From positions 223,542-287,541 of the forward strand of contig NZ_JAGHQU010000005.1 in the NCBI RefSeq assembly GCF_017744135.1: 64,000 nt of DNA, given 5' to 3'. Every line of letters starts with the position of its first letter. Position 1 is the stretch's first letter. The stretch is from Endozoicomonas sp. G2_2. Lineage in GTDB: Bacteria; Pseudomonadota; Gammaproteobacteria; Nevskiales; Salinisphaeraceae. Positions 28,119 to 36,568 of the stretch are shown in pieces. Under the pieces are notes generated by a model. The model worked only from the letters and a program-made list of their open reading frames with translations. It did not search any database and was not told where the DNA came from. Made by a program: the position numbers and the translations under genes.

Positions 28119-29651
28119 ATGAGCAACAGTCAGCCCAATCGCGCCACTCAGGCGGCGCCACAAACCGTCGCCGCCGTCGATCTCGGCTCCAATAGCTTCC
28201 ACATGATCGTGGTCCGTGCCGATGGCGGCAAGTTGCACGTGGTCGATCGCCTCAAGGAGTCGGTGCGGCTGGCCGCCGGTCTGTCCGCCGATCGTACCCT
28301 CGACCCGGATGCCGCCGACCGCGCGCTGGCCTGTCTCGAGCGGTTCGGCCAGCGTCTTCGCGGCCTGGCGCCCGGGCATGTACGCGCGGTCGGCACCAAT
28401 ACCCTGCGCCGCGCGCGCGATGCCGATACCTTCATGGCGCGCGCCAGCGAAGCGCTCGGCCATCCGGTGGAGGTGATCTACGGCGCCGAAGAGGCGCGGC
28501 TGATCTACGGCGGCGTGATTCAGGACCTGGGCCGCGAACAGCCGCGGCGTCTTGTCATCGATATCGGCGGCGGTTCCACGGAGCTGATCATCGGCGAGCT
28601 GGGGGCGCCGCGACTCGTCGAAAGCATTTCGCTGGGCGCGGTGGTGCAGATGGGGCGCTTCTTTGCCGGTGGCAAGATCACCCGCAAGAGCTGGCAGGCC
28701 GCCGTCACCGATGCGCGCCTGACCCTCGAACCCATCGCCCGCGCCTATCGCGATGCGGGTTGGGATATCGCCATCGGCGCCTCCGGCAGCGTGAAATCCA
28801 TCCTGCGTGCGACCGGCGCACAGAGCGCCGAGGAAACCATCACCCCCGACGGATTGAAGTCGCTCGGGCGCGCAATCGTGAAGGCGGGGCGGGTCGACAA
28901 GCTCGACCTGCCGGGCGTGTCCGACGAGCGCAAGGCGATCTTCCCCGGTGGCCTGGCGGTGTTGACCGGCATCTTCGAAAGTCTGGGCATCGACGCCATG
29001 CGTGTGTCCGACAAGGCGCTGCGCGAGGGCGTGGTCGCCGATCTGCTGGGGCGGCTGCACGACCGTGATGCGCGCGAGAACGGCGTGATGGCCGCGCTCG
29101 ATCGCTACGACGTCGACCATGCCCAGGCCGAACGGGTTGCGAGCACCGCCATGCGCCTGCTGGGGGATTACGCCGACGACAAGTCGGACGCCCATGCCAG
29201 CGGCATGGCGCTGCGCCTGCTGCGCTGGGCGGCCCTGTTGCACGAGATCGGGCTGGCCATTTCCCACAAGGGCTATCACAAACACGGCGAGTACATCCTG
29301 CGTAACGCCGACCTGCAGGGCTTTTCGCGCACCGATCAGGCGCTGCTGGCCACGCTCGTGCGTCTGCATCGTGGTCGCTTTCGGGCCGACCTGATCGAGG
29401 CGCTACCCGCCGACTGGCGCGCACTCGCACGCCAATTGGTCATCGTGCTGCGTCTGGCGGTGATCCTGCATCGTGGCCGGGACCCGAACCTCGCGCCGCC
29501 GGTACGGCTGCGCGTGGGCAAGCGCGAGATTCGCCTGGTCTGCGACAGCGACTGGCTTGCCGAGCGCCCGCTCACCCAGGCCGATCTCGATCGCGAGGCG
29601 GAGCTGCTGGCACGCGCCGACATCCGGCTGGTGAGCGCGCGCGACAATTAG
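28119..29651 (+). CDS. ppx: Exopolyphosphatase / GppA phosphatase
   Basis: The 510-residue protein has the ASKHA motifs of the Ppx/GppA family: AVDLGSNSFHMIVV (residues about 18-31), GAEEARLIYGG and IDIGGGSTELI, followed by a C-terminal HD-like helical domain (LLHEIGLAISHKGYHKHGEYIL). It hydrolyses polyphosphate or pppGpp. Its role in phosphate metabolism fits an organism with several exported phosphatases. The ATG at 28119 is preferred to the TTG at 28113. Its TAG stop forms the outer end of palindromic element B. Confidence 0.93.
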   Translation: MSNSQPNRATQAAPQTVAAVDLGSNSFHMIVVRADGGKLHVVDRLKESVRLAAGLSADRTLDPDAADRALACLERFGQRLRGLAPGHVRAVGTNTLRRARDADTFMARASEALGHPVEVIYGAEEARLIYGGVIQDLGREQPRRLVIDIGGGSTELIIGELGAPRLVESISLGAVVQMGRFFAGGKITRKSWQAAVTDARLTLEPIARAYRDAGWDIAIGASGSVKSILRATGAQSAEETITPDGLKSLGRAIVKAGRVDKLDLPGVSDERKAIFPGGLAVLTGIFESLGIDAMRVSDKALREGVVADLLGRLHDRDARENGVMAALDRYDVDHAQAERVASTAMRLLGDYADDKSDAHASGMALRLLRWAALLHEIGLAISHKGYHKHGEYILRNADLQGFSRTDQALLATLVRLHRGRFRADLIEALPADWRALARQLVIVLRLAVILHRGRDPNLAPPVRLRVGKREIRLVCDSDWLAERPLTQADLDREAELLARADIRLVSARDN

Positions 29652-29919
29652 GGGCTGTTGCCGTTTCATCCGAGCGCCGTGTTGGAGACCGCAAATCGTG
29701 TGCTGCAAGGCGCGAGCCGCCGGTCGTGGCGTGCCACGATCAAGACTTGCAACGCCGTAGCACGCGATTTGCGGCCCAACCCTATGGGACAAGCGCTGTT
29801 TTGCGGCAATCCAGCGTTCTAGCACGCTTGCGCAGACTGACTGCGCGGCGCGCGCTACGCCTTGTTTTGCCGCAAAACAGCGCTTGGCACGGACTCGTAT
29901 GAAACGACAACAGCCCCTA
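29649..29919. repeat. Palindromic element B, about 270 bp, with terminal inverted repeats
   Basis: The outer arms are TAGGGGCTGTTG (29649-29660) with CAACAGCCCCTA (29908-29919), and GTTTCAT (29663) with ATGAAAC (29899). Inside, 29689-29704 and 29759-29774 pair over 16 bp with one G-U type change, TCGTGG/CCACGA (about 29724-29739) forms the core hairpin, and 29791-29809 pairs exactly with 29867-29885 over 19 bp. GCAAGGCG at 29705 and GCAACGCCG at 29749 match element A. The arms include the stop codons of both convergent neighbours, ppx and prfC. Confidence 0.85.
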
Positions 29920-31527
29920 GCCCGCGTTGTACTCGCGGGTGTTGGCGAAGGTGATGTCGGGCCAGCGTTCCTCGGTGAGCTGCAGCTTCACGCGGGTAGG
30001 CGCGAGATAGACCAGCGCGCCGCCGTGATCTTCGGCGACGCCGTCGTCCATGCGGTCGCGAAAACGCCGGATCTCGCGGTCGTCGCCGTAGATCCAGCGC
30101 GCGGTATGCACGTTGATCGGCTCGAAGGTGGCTTTCACGCCGTACTCGTTCTTGAGCCGCTCGGCGACCACGTCAAACTGCAGCACGCCGACCGCGCCGA
30201 GGATCACGTCGTTGTTGTTGATCGGGCGAAACACCTGGGTGGCGCCTTCCTCGCAAAGCTGATCGAGGCCCTTGTGCAGTGCCTTGGCCTTGAGCGGGTC
30301 GCGCAGCACGACGCGCTGGAACAGCTCGGGCGCGAAGTTGGGGATGCCGGTGAACTGCAGATCCTCGCCCTGTGAAAAGCAGTCGCCGATGGCGATGGTG
30401 CCGTGGTTGTGGATGCCGATGATGTCGCCGGGCCAGGCCGTTTCCGCGGCCTCGCGCCGATTGGCCATGAAGGTGATCGCATCGTTGACGCGGATCTCCT
30501 TGCCGGCCCGCAGGTGCTGCATCTTCATGCCCTTGGCGTAGTGCCCGCTACACACGCGCATGAAGGCGATACGGTCGCGATGCTGCGGGTCCATGTTTGC
30601 CTGGATCTTGAACACGAAGCCCGACAGCGGTTCTTCGGCGGGCTCGACCTCGCGGCTGGTGGTCGGGCGCGGCAGCGGGGCGGGCGCCCATTCGACAAAG
30701 GCGTCCAGCAGCGGGCGAATGCCGAAATTATTGACCGCGGAGCCGAAGAACACCGGCGTGAGTTCGCCGGCGCGGTACATCTCCAGGTCGAAATCCACGC
30801 CCGCCTCGCGCACGAGTTCGATTTCCTCGAGCAGATCGTCGTAGAAGATGCCGGCAATCTCCTTGAGGCGCGGATCGTCGAGGCCGTCCATGGTGACGGT
30901 CTTGCCGCCGGCCTCGTTGTCGGAGCCCTCGTAGAGATGAACCTTGTCTTCGAGCAGGTGATAAACGCCCTTGAACTGCCCGCCCATGCCGATCGGCCAG
31001 GTGATCGGCGCACAGGCGATGCCCAGCACGTCCTCGATCTCGTCGAGCACTTCCAGCGGCGGGCGGCCTTCGCGGTCCATCTTGTTGATGAAGGTGAAGA
31101 TCGGCGTGGTGCGCAGCCGGCAGACCTCCATGAGCTTGATCGTGCGCGGCTCCACGCCCTTGGCGATATCGATGACCATCAGCGCGCTGTCGACCGCCGT
31201 GAGGGTGCGGTAGGTGTCTTCCGAAAAGTCCTCGTGACCGGGGGTGTCGAGCAGATTGACGATGCGCTCGTTATAGGGAAACTGCATCACCGAGGTGGTC
31301 ACGGAAATGCCGCGCGACTGCTCCATGGCCATCCAGTCCGAGGTGGCATGGCGTGACGCCTTGCGCCCCTTGACCGTGCCGGCGAGCTGAATCGCGCCGC
31401 CGAACAACAGCAGTTTTTCGGTGAGCGTGGTCTTGCCCGCGTCGGGGTGCGAAATGATGGCAAAGGTCCGACGCTTGGTCGCTTCGCGCGCAGTCGGCGT
31501 GTTGTCGAGGGCGGGTGACGCGCTCAT
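29917..31527 (-). CDS. prfC: Peptide chain release factor 3 (RF3)
   Basis: RF3 is a translational GTPase that frees class I release factors from the ribosome. The 536 residues hold G1 [13 protein letters not shown]2-region [10 protein letters not shown]3 [17 protein letters not shown]4 FINKMDREG, and the RF3-specific C-terminal domains ([40 protein letters not shown]). Length is typical. Its stop lies in the outer arm of palindromic element B. Upstream on the - strand the region 31528-31620 is A+T-rich and probably contains its promoter. Confidence 0.97.
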   Translation of the reverse strand: MSASPALDNTPTAREATKRRTFAIISHPDAGKTTLTEKLLLFGGAIQLAGTVKGRKASRHATSDWMAMEQSRGISVTTSVMQFPYNERIVNLLDTPGHEDFSEDTYRTLTAVDSALMVIDIAKGVEPRTIKLMEVCRLRTTPIFTFINKMDREGRPPLEVLDEIEDVLGIACAPITWPIGMGGQFKGVYHLLEDKVHLYEGSDNEAGGKTVTMDGLDDPRLKEIAGIFYDDLLEEIELVREAGVDFDLEMYRAGELTPVFFGSAVNNFGIRPLLDAFVEWAPAPLPRPTTSREVEPAEEPLSGFVFKIQANMDPQHRDRIAFMRVCSGHYAKGMKMQHLRAGKEIRVNDAITFMANRREAAETAWPGDIIGIHNHGTIAIGDCFSQGEDLQFTGIPNFAPELFQRVVLRDPLKAKALHKGLDQLCEEGATQVFRPINNNDVILGAVGVLQFDVVAERLKNEYGVKATFEPINVHTARWIYGDDREIRRFRDRMDDGVAEDHGGALVYLAPTRVKLQLTEERWPDITFANTREYNAG

Positions 31528-31639
31528 CGATGGCTCCCGGTCGCTATAAAAGGCTGTATGAGCAAATAAAAATGTGTGTATAGTGCATCGCTATCCATAG
31601 CAATAAGAAATGCAATTAGGAATCACGATCGCGCTTGCC

Positions 31640-31645
31640 TATAAT
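31640..31645 (+). promoter_or_regulatory. -10 element TATAAT of the candidate small RNA
   Basis: A perfect TATAAT lies in the gap downstream of prfC's start side, with a poor TTAGGA-like -35 at 31616-31621 (18-bp spacing). Transcription would begin near 31652. No open gene follows on the + strand before the terminator at 31797-31836. Confidence 0.5.
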
Positions 31646-31651
31646 TCGTCT

Positions 31652-31836
31652 CGAAGCCGGCGGGGCGCAACGCCTCGCCGAATTCGCAGAATCGGTGTCC
31701 CCCCTTCACCGGTTTTTGCGCCAACGCAGCGCAAGCTACCCGAGCGATAGCGCTGCGATGCTGGTGCCGCTCTCCCCCTGGCGGCATCACTCTTCAGGCC
31801 CGGATCGGCTGCCCTCCCGATTCGGGCCTTTCTTTT
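31652..31836 (+). ncRNA. Candidate small non-coding RNA, about 185 nt
   Basis: Between TATAAT (31640) and a strong terminator lies a highly foldable stretch without a credible gene. Stems visible: GGCG-GGCG/CGCC-CGCC (about 31659-31680), CGGTG/CACCG followed by TTTTT (about 31693-31716, itself terminator-like), CGCAGCGC/GCGCTGCG (31725-31732/31750-31757), and GATGC...GCATC (about 31757-31788). The length is like 6S RNA, but I do not see the long 5'-3' closing stem, and neither neighbour suggests 6S. Family unknown. Confidence 0.45.
31797..31836 (+). terminator. Rho-independent terminator
   Basis: GGCCCGGATCGG (31797-31808) pairs with CCGATTCGGGCC (31817-31828) over 12 bp with one G-T pair, followed by TTTCTTTT. 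It ends the candidate small RNA and lies about 95 bp from the stop of the convergent membrane protein gene. Confidence 0.85.
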
Positions 31837-31929
31837 GTCGGGTGCTTTGTGTGGCATGCCGCGATGGTCCGCGCCCGATGCGCCGGCGCCGCGTATTCTG
31901 CCGCACTCGCGCGCCGAAGGGGCGGCCGG

Positions 31930-32673
31930 TCAGCCGCCCTGAGGCACATTGTTGCGTCGGTGGCGGATGCGGGCGATCACCGCAACGATATAAAGCGCCA
32001 GGAAAACGGCGAACATCAGTTCCTTGACCTCGCCGGCATCGATATCGAAAGGAAACGGCACCTCATCGAACGCCGCTTCGAACAGTTTCTCGGGGATCGA
32101 GGCCAGAGGCGCGATGAAGCCGATCGGCACGCACTCGATGCCCGGCATGATCCAGTAGCGAACCGTGCCCGGCGCGTAGACGACACCGCGGGCGCGCCGC
32201 ACCAGCGGCAGAATCGCCCCGCCGACGAGCATGGCGATGGCCAGCAGATTGCGCGGCAGCTGGTCGAGCAGGGATCCGGCCAGCGCGTTGGAGTTGTGCA
32301 GGTTGGTTTCGGCCTGATTGTTCAGGGCGCGCCATTCCTCGGGCGTGGCCCAGCCGAACCAGTGCTGGCCCCAGCTCGCCTCTTCGCCACCGAAATAAAG
32401 ACAGCCGAGCGCGAACAGGCCGAAGAAGAGCATCAGTCGCCGGTCGCCGGTATGCACCGCCCAGCGGGTGACATACAGCCCGCCCGCGAGCGCGAGTGCG
32501 AGCAGCAGCACCGTGCCCGATTCCGTCAGCCCCGCTTCGTGACGCAGCCAGGCGTCGTATACCGGATGGCTCAGGAATGCCCGCGCCAGGTAATGCCCGA
32601 AGTAGAGCAGGATCGGCACGCCCAGCCAGAACCAGCGGGGCAGATAGGTGTCGTTGGAGTCGTTCATCGGCAT
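31930..32673 (-). CDS. Integral membrane protein of unknown function
   Basis: The 247-residue protein has about six predicted membrane helices (WFWLGVPILLYFGHYLA, VLLLALALAGGLYVT, LMLFFGLFALGCLYF, NLLAIAMLVGGAILPLV, ELMFAVFLALYIVAVIA). The most striking segment is GGEEASWGQHWFGW, followed by NNQAETNLHN. I have seen GEE-SWGQ in a family of uncharacterised membrane proteins, but I cannot name a function. The glutamates next to membrane boundaries could be catalytic or bind metal. Start ATG at 32673 could be replaced by an ATG two codons in. It is followed by acyP 38 bp upstream on the same strand. Confidence 0.65.
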   Translation of the reverse strand: MPMNDSNDTYLPRWFWLGVPILLYFGHYLARAFLSHPVYDAWLRHEAGLTESGTVLLLALALAGGLYVTRWAVHTGDRRLMLFFGLFALGCLYFGGEEASWGQHWFGWATPEEWRALNNQAETNLHNSNALAGSLLDQLPRNLLAIAMLVGGAILPLVRRARGVVYAPGTVRYWIMPGIECVPIGFIAPLASIPEKLFEAAFDEVPFPFDIDAGEVKELMFAVFLALYIVAVIARIRHRRNNVPQGG

Positions 32674-32711
32674 CGGTCTGGACGTTGTGCCGGCAACCGC
32701 CGGGGCGGGGC

Positions 32712-32990
32712 TCAGCGTACGGTGAAGGGATGAGGCGGTTCGTCCCGGGCCTCGACGGTTGTTGTATCGACGCGGTCGACACGCGCGATGGACGGGCCAC
32801 CGTGCTCGAACCAGAGGCGCAAGGCCTCGAGCGCATCAGCGGTGCCCGTGGCCCGTGCTTCCACGCGCCCGTCCGGCAGGTTGCGCACCCAGCCCGCAAG
32901 GCCGAGTTCGCGTGCCTTGTCCTGCGTGGCGGCTCGAAAGCCGACACCTTGAACGCGGCCGCTGATATTGAATCGTTGTGTGTCTGCCAT
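32712..32990 (-). CDS. acyP: Acylphosphatase
   Basis: The 92-residue protein matches acylphosphatase throughout: ISGRVQGVGFRAATQDKARELGLAGWVRNLPDGRVEARATG contains the catalytic Arg (in VGFR) and Asn (in WVRN). It hydrolyses acyl phosphates such as carbamoyl or 1,3-bisphosphoglycerate. Start ATG at 32990. It is divergent from the gene at 33051, with a palindromic ATTATAAT (33011-33018) between them that can serve as -10 for both directions. Confidence 0.95.
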   Translation of the reverse strand: MADTQRFNISGRVQGVGFRAATQDKARELGLAGWVRNLPDGRVEARATGTADALEALRLWFEHGGPSIARVDRVDTTTVEARDEPPHPFTVR

Positions 32991-33010
32991 GCGAGTATTT
33001 CCAATAGGCC

Positions 33011-33018
33011 ATTATAAT
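33011..33018. promoter_or_regulatory. Palindromic -10 (ATTATAAT) between acyP and the gene at 33051
   Basis: ATTATAAT is its own reverse complement, so each strand carries a perfect TATAAT: 33013-33018 on + for the gene at 33051, and the mirror on - for acyP. The -35 regions are not clear. Shared or competing promoters are likely. Confidence 0.5.
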
Positions 33019-33050
33019 CCTTCCATTGTCTAGATGGCGCAGGTTGATCC

Positions 33051-33740
33051 ATGTTCAACACCATCCGTCGCCGCGTACGTCGCCTGGCCGGCCGTGACGA
33101 ATCCACGGCGCGCGCCCACGACGCCACGGTCCAGTTGCGCGTGCCCAACCCTTACGGCGGCAAGCCCTGGCTCACCGCTACCGTCGCGTTGAGCAGCACG
33201 CCGCGCGGGTACGGCGAAACGGTCCGGCTGCGCGCGCATTTCGACGGCGCGCTGAAGATGCCGACGCCGGGAAGCGCCAGGGAAAAGCTCGCGTTCGAAG
33301 CCGGCGAACGCTCGGGCGGCCTCGTGCAGTTCGGGCGGAATACGGCGGCCGCGCTCGCCCGTGGTGTCGTGGCGCGGGTGCCGGCTCGGCAGTTGGAGTC
33401 TTTGGCGGCACGGCGCTGGCGCAGCTGGCTGGACGTCCAGTTGAGTACGGCACCGCTCGATCGCGGTGCCGATGCGCTCATGCCCGAACCGCTGCGCGGC
33501 CTCTACGGCGGCGGTTTGCCGCGCGCGGGCAGCGGCGAGCCGCGTATCGGCGTCTGGTCCGGGCCCGCCGGCGGGCCCGCGGGTGGGGTCGCGAGCCTGG
33601 CCATGCTGCAGCTCGACGAGCGGGATCTCGGCCGCGACCGGCATGAGAACGGCGGCTCCGGGTTCAATCTCAGCGCCAGCATGGCGCAGGTCGTCGAGCC
33701 TTCGTTTCCCTATGCCAAGGACGACGAAACCGACGACTGA
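33051..33740 (+). CDS. Conserved-looking hypothetical protein, cytosolic
   Basis: The 229-residue protein starts with a very basic segment (MFNTIRRRVRRLAGRDES) and has no signal peptide or membrane helix. Later parts include TVALSSTPRGYGETVRLRAHFDGAL, GPAGGPAGGVASLAMLQ and a C-terminal acidic tail KDDETDD. I do not recognise a family. It has its own promoter with a perfect -10 and is upstream of the cytochrome pair by 91 bp. Function unknown. Confidence 0.6.
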   Translation: MFNTIRRRVRRLAGRDESTARAHDATVQLRVPNPYGGKPWLTATVALSSTPRGYGETVRLRAHFDGALKMPTPGSAREKLAFEAGERSGGLVQFGRNTAAALARGVVARVPARQLESLAARRWRSWLDVQLSTAPLDRGADALMPEPLRGLYGGGLPRAGSGEPRIGVWSGPAGGPAGGVASLAMLQLDERDLGRDRHENGGSGFNLSASMAQVVEPSFPYAKDDETDD

Positions 33741-33831
33741 CGCGCGTGCCGCGAATTGACTCATGCGCGGTTTTACAAGAGCATATCGCTGCGCCGGGCT
33801 CCATGGCGCATGCTGTCACCGGGAGAGTTTG

Positions 33832-34182
33832 ATGATGCAAAGTTGGCGTAAGGCCCTGATGGCCTTGATCTGTTGCGCCTTCGTGAGTGCCCCTGCGTTT
33901 GCCCAGTCCGGGGACAACGCCGACGCACCGGGGGATGCGGCCGCAGGCAAGGAGCGCTTCTATACCTGCGTGGGCTGCCACGGCATTCCCGAATACAGCA
34001 ACGCCTACCCGACCTATCACGTGCCCAAGCTGGCCGGTCAGCACGCGACCTACATCGTGTCCGCGCTCAAGGCCTACCGCAGTGGCGCACGCAAGCACTC
34101 GACCATGCACGCACAGGCATCGAGTCTGAGTGATCAGGACATCAAGGACATTGCGGCATACCTGTCGCAGCAGAAGCCGTAA
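33832..34182 (+). CDS. Monohaem cytochrome c, class I
   Basis: The 116-residue protein has a signal peptide (cleaved near AFA-QSG) and one haem motif CVGCH. Downstream are the axial Met region (STMHAQASSL) and a C-terminal helix DIKDIAAYLSQQ, as in short c4/c553-type cytochromes. It should be a periplasmic electron carrier, perhaps to a terminal oxidase. I chose the ATG at 33832 (GGGAG upstream). Its stop overlaps the next ATG in TAATG, so the two cytochromes are probably translated together. Confidence 0.9.
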   Translation: MMQSWRKALMALICCAFVSAPAFAQSGDNADAPGDAAAGKERFYTCVGCHGIPEYSNAYPTYHVPKLAGQHATYIVSALKAYRSGARKHSTMHAQASSLSDQDIKDIAAYLSQQKP

Positions 34183-34559
34183 TGGCGGGGCTGGCAACGA
34201 TGACGCATGCATTCACGCGTGGATTGATTCTTATGGTGCTGTGCTGTCTGGCGAGCGTCGCCCTGGCCGCCGAGTCCGGAGAGGACAAGCCGGCCGGTAG
34301 CGATTGGGTATCGCAGGCGGCCCAGACCTGTGCCAGCTGCCACGGCAAGAAGGGTGTGTCCCAGACCGAGAATTTCCCGATCCTCGCCGGTCAGTATCAG
34401 GATTACCTGCTGCACAGCCTCAAGGCCTATCGCGACGGCGAGCGCAAGAACGCGATCATGTCCGGCCAGGTTCAGGGCATGAGCGACGACCAGCTCAAGG
34501 CGCTGGCGCGTTACTACAGCCGCCAGGAAAGCCCGCTGTACACGCCCACGGTCGAATAA
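34182..34559 (+). CDS. Second monohaem cytochrome c, class I
   Basis: The 125-residue protein has a signal peptide (LILMVLCCLASVALA), one haem motif CASCHGKKG and the conserved LAGQYQDYLLHSLKAYRDGERKN-type core, with Met in IMSGQVQGMSD as probable axial ligand. It is a paralogue of the preceding protein; together they look like the two halves of a dihaem cytochrome c4. The ATG at 34182 overlaps the upstream stop; an ATG at 34200, preceded by GGGG, is an alternative start. Confidence 0.88.
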   Translation: MAGLATMTHAFTRGLILMVLCCLASVALAAESGEDKPAGSDWVSQAAQTCASCHGKKGVSQTENFPILAGQYQDYLLHSLKAYRDGERKNAIMSGQVQGMSDDQLKALARYYSRQESPLYTPTVE

Positions 34560-34595
34560 ACAGACGCGCAAAGCGCTTTTCAGGGAACGACGCCG

Positions 34596-34781
34596 ATGTC
34601 GAATTTTTCTGTCTACATGATTGGCATCATCATCGTGGCCGGTGCATTGGCCTACGGTGCCTACGCGCTGAGCGTGCCGCCGGTCTGGATTGGCGTCGGT
34701 GCGGCCGTGATTATCGGTTGCGGCCTGATGGGCGCGGTGAAGAAGACGCGCGGGCCCTCCGGCAACGGGCCTCGCCGCTAG
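34596..34781 (+). CDS. Small two-helix membrane protein
   Basis: The 61-residue protein has two predicted membrane helices (MIGIIIVAGALAYGAYAL and WIGVGAAVIIGCGLMGAV) joined by a short VPP turn and a basic tail KKTRGPSGNGPRR, so the tail faces the cytosol. It follows the cytochromes by 36 bp on the same strand and may be a small accessory of the same transcript. No family recognised. Confidence 0.7.
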   Translation: MSNFSVYMIGIIIVAGALAYGAYALSVPPVWIGVGAAVIIGCGLMGAVKKTRGPSGNGPRR

Positions 34782-34805
34782 GCGATCGTCCGCGCGCCGG
34801 CCGAT

Positions 34806-35627
34806 TCAGTCGCCGGCATAGCCCAGCCGGGCCAGAAGGCCGTCGAATTCGTCGAGATCGTGAAAGGCGATCCGCAGCTCGCCGCGACGGCGATCTGCGT
34901 CATAGTCGATTCTGACCGCGTTGCCGACCAGATCCGCGAGCTGGCCTTCCAGTTCCGCCATGCCGTGGTCGACGGTCGCTGCCCCCGGCGTGTCGTCGGC
35001 ATCCAGTTTGCGCGCCGCCGCTTCCAGCTGACGCACGCTCATGCCCCGCGTGGCCGCCAGACGCGCCAGCTCGATCTGGCGCGCGGCACCGAACCCGGCC
35101 AGCACCTTGGCGTGGCCCAGATTGAGTTCGCCCGCATCCAGTCGTCTTTGCACCGGTGCCGCGAGCTGACGCAGCCGCAGATAATTGGTGACGTACACCC
35201 GCGACTTGCCGATCCGTCGGGCGACGGCATCGTGGGTGAGGCCGTGTTCGTCGCAGAGCCGGGCCAGTCCGTGCGCCGTATCCATGACCCCGAGCGACTC
35301 GCGTTGCAGGTTCTCGATCAGCCCCAGCACCGCCGCCTCGGCCGCGCCGAGGTCGTTGCGGACGATCGCCGGCAGCTCGGTGAGCCCGGCCCGCTGCGCG
35401 GCGCGCCAGCGACGTTCGCCGGCGAGCAGTTGATAGCCCGCCGCCGCATCGCCGCGCACCACCACGGGCTGGATGATGCCGGACGTGGCGATCGATGCCG
35501 CGAGCTCGGCCAGGCCGGCCTCGTCGAACGCCGTACGGGCCTGACTCGGGCCGGGGCTCACGTGTTCGATCGCCAGCGTGACGACGCGCTGGCTGACGTG
35601 ATCTGTGGCGGTGGAATCGTGGGGCAT
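34806..35627 (-). CDS. Orphan ParB-like DNA-binding protein
   Basis: The 273-residue protein has the ParB core: an N-terminal CTP-binding domain with GERRWRAAQRAG (about 92-103) and ENLQRESL, then a KorB/ParB helix-turn-helix (GLTHDAVARRIGKSRVYVTNYLRLRQL) and a C-terminal domain. Chromosomal ParB usually sits with ParA in an operon close to the origin and binds parS. Here no parA is adjacent: the neighbours are a small membrane protein gene and an acyltransferase gene. It may be a ParB-like regulator or a Noc-type homologue. No parS-like site is obvious nearby. Confidence 0.85.
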   Translation of the reverse strand: MPHDSTATDHVSQRVVTLAIEHVSPGPSQARTAFDEAGLAELAASIATSGIIQPVVVRGDAAAGYQLLAGERRWRAAQRAGLTELPAIVRNDLGAAEAAVLGLIENLQRESLGVMDTAHGLARLCDEHGLTHDAVARRIGKSRVYVTNYLRLRQLAAPVQRRLDAGELNLGHAKVLAGFGAARQIELARLAATRGMSVRQLEAAARKLDADDTPGAATVDHGMAELEGQLADLVGNAVRIDYDADRRRGELRIAFHDLDEFDGLLARLGYAGD

Positions 35628-35749
35628 CGAACGCCTTCCCAGTGCTTGGCACGCCGATCTGCGTGCTAAGCTCGATGGTCATAGGCTGCAGTGTAAAACC
35701 AAAGGCGCGCCCGCCCCAGAACCGACGGACGCGCCGTGCGAGGAGTTCT

Positions 35750-36568
35750 ATGCGCACTCGGCAGTTTCTCAAGCCCCGTACGGTCGGTCGGGACGTGGAT
35801 CGGCTCGTCGATGCGCTGCCCAAGCACAACATCGGCACCCAGGGCTACGACCCCTGGGGGCTGAATCCCGATACCGCCAAGATCACCTTCACGGCGGTGC
35901 GCTGGCTCTACCAGAACTATTTCCGGGTGCAGGCAAACGGGCTCGACAACATTCCCGGCGAAGGGCGGCTGCTGATCATCGGCAACCACAGCGGTCAGTT
36001 GCCGATGGACGGGGTGATGGTGAGTTTCTCGGTCGCCAACAAGGCCGAGAACGCGCGCCTGCCGCGCTCCATGATCGAGCGCTGGTTTCCGTCGGTGCCG
36101 TTTCTGGGCAACTGGATGAACTCGGTCGGCGGCGTGATCGGCGATCCGAAGAACTGCGCCAAGATGCTCGAGCGCGAAGAGGCCATCGTCGTGTTTCCGG
36201 AAGGCATCCGCGGTTCCGGCAAGCCATATCGGCTGCGCTATCAGTTGCAGCGTTTCGGCCACGGCTTCATGCATCTGGCCATGGAGCACAACACGCCGAT
36301 CGTGCCGGTGGGTGTCGTCGGCTGTGAGGAGACGATGCCCTCGCTTGTGGATATCAAGCCGCTGGCGCGCATGCTGGGAATGCCGTATTTCCCGCTCGCG
36401 CCGCTGGTGCCGCTGCCGGCGCGGGTGTTTCTGAACTTCGGCAAGCCCATGCATTTCGCCAACGATGCGCGCAACGAGCGCGATGTGGAATGGCGCGTGG
36501 AAGAGGTCAAGGACGCCATCCGGGACCTGATCGATACCGGCATTGCCCAGCGCAAGAGTATTTTTTGA
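35750..36568 (+). CDS. LPLAT-family (PlsC-like) acyltransferase
   Basis: From the ATG at 35750 (AGGAG 9 nt upstream) the protein is 272 residues. It has the acyltransferase motif I NHSGQLPMDG (His80), where the Asp sits two residues farther than in the standard HX4D, motif III VFPEGIRGSG, and motif IV PIVPVGVVG. It probably moves an acyl chain to a lysophospholipid or related alcohol. The unusual spacing may mean a substrate other than lysophosphatidate. Its stop overlaps the next start (TGATG), the first link of the envelope-lipid gene run to plsB. Confidence 0.88.
   Translation: MRTRQFLKPRTVGRDVDRLVDALPKHNIGTQGYDPWGLNPDTAKITFTAVRWLYQNYFRVQANGLDNIPGEGRLLIIGNHSGQLPMDGVMVSFSVANKAENARLPRSMIERWFPSVPFLGNWMNSVGGVIGDPKNCAKMLEREEAIVVFPEGIRGSGKPYRLRYQLQRFGHGFMHLAMEHNTPIVPVGVVGCEETMPSLVDIKPLARMLGMPYFPLAPLVPLPARVFLNFGKPMHFANDARNERDVEWRVEEVKDAIRDLIDTGIAQRKSIF

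Noticed and set aside
31652..31836. 6S RNA
   Set aside because: Length fits, but I cannot see the long terminal closing helix with a central bulge, and the neighbours are not those of ssrS. Kept only as an unnamed candidate.
31635..32027. Possible + strand gene in the gap beside prfC
   Set aside because: The frame begins inside the TATAAT-associated small RNA region, crosses a terminator and has no motif; codon use is like a shadow frame.
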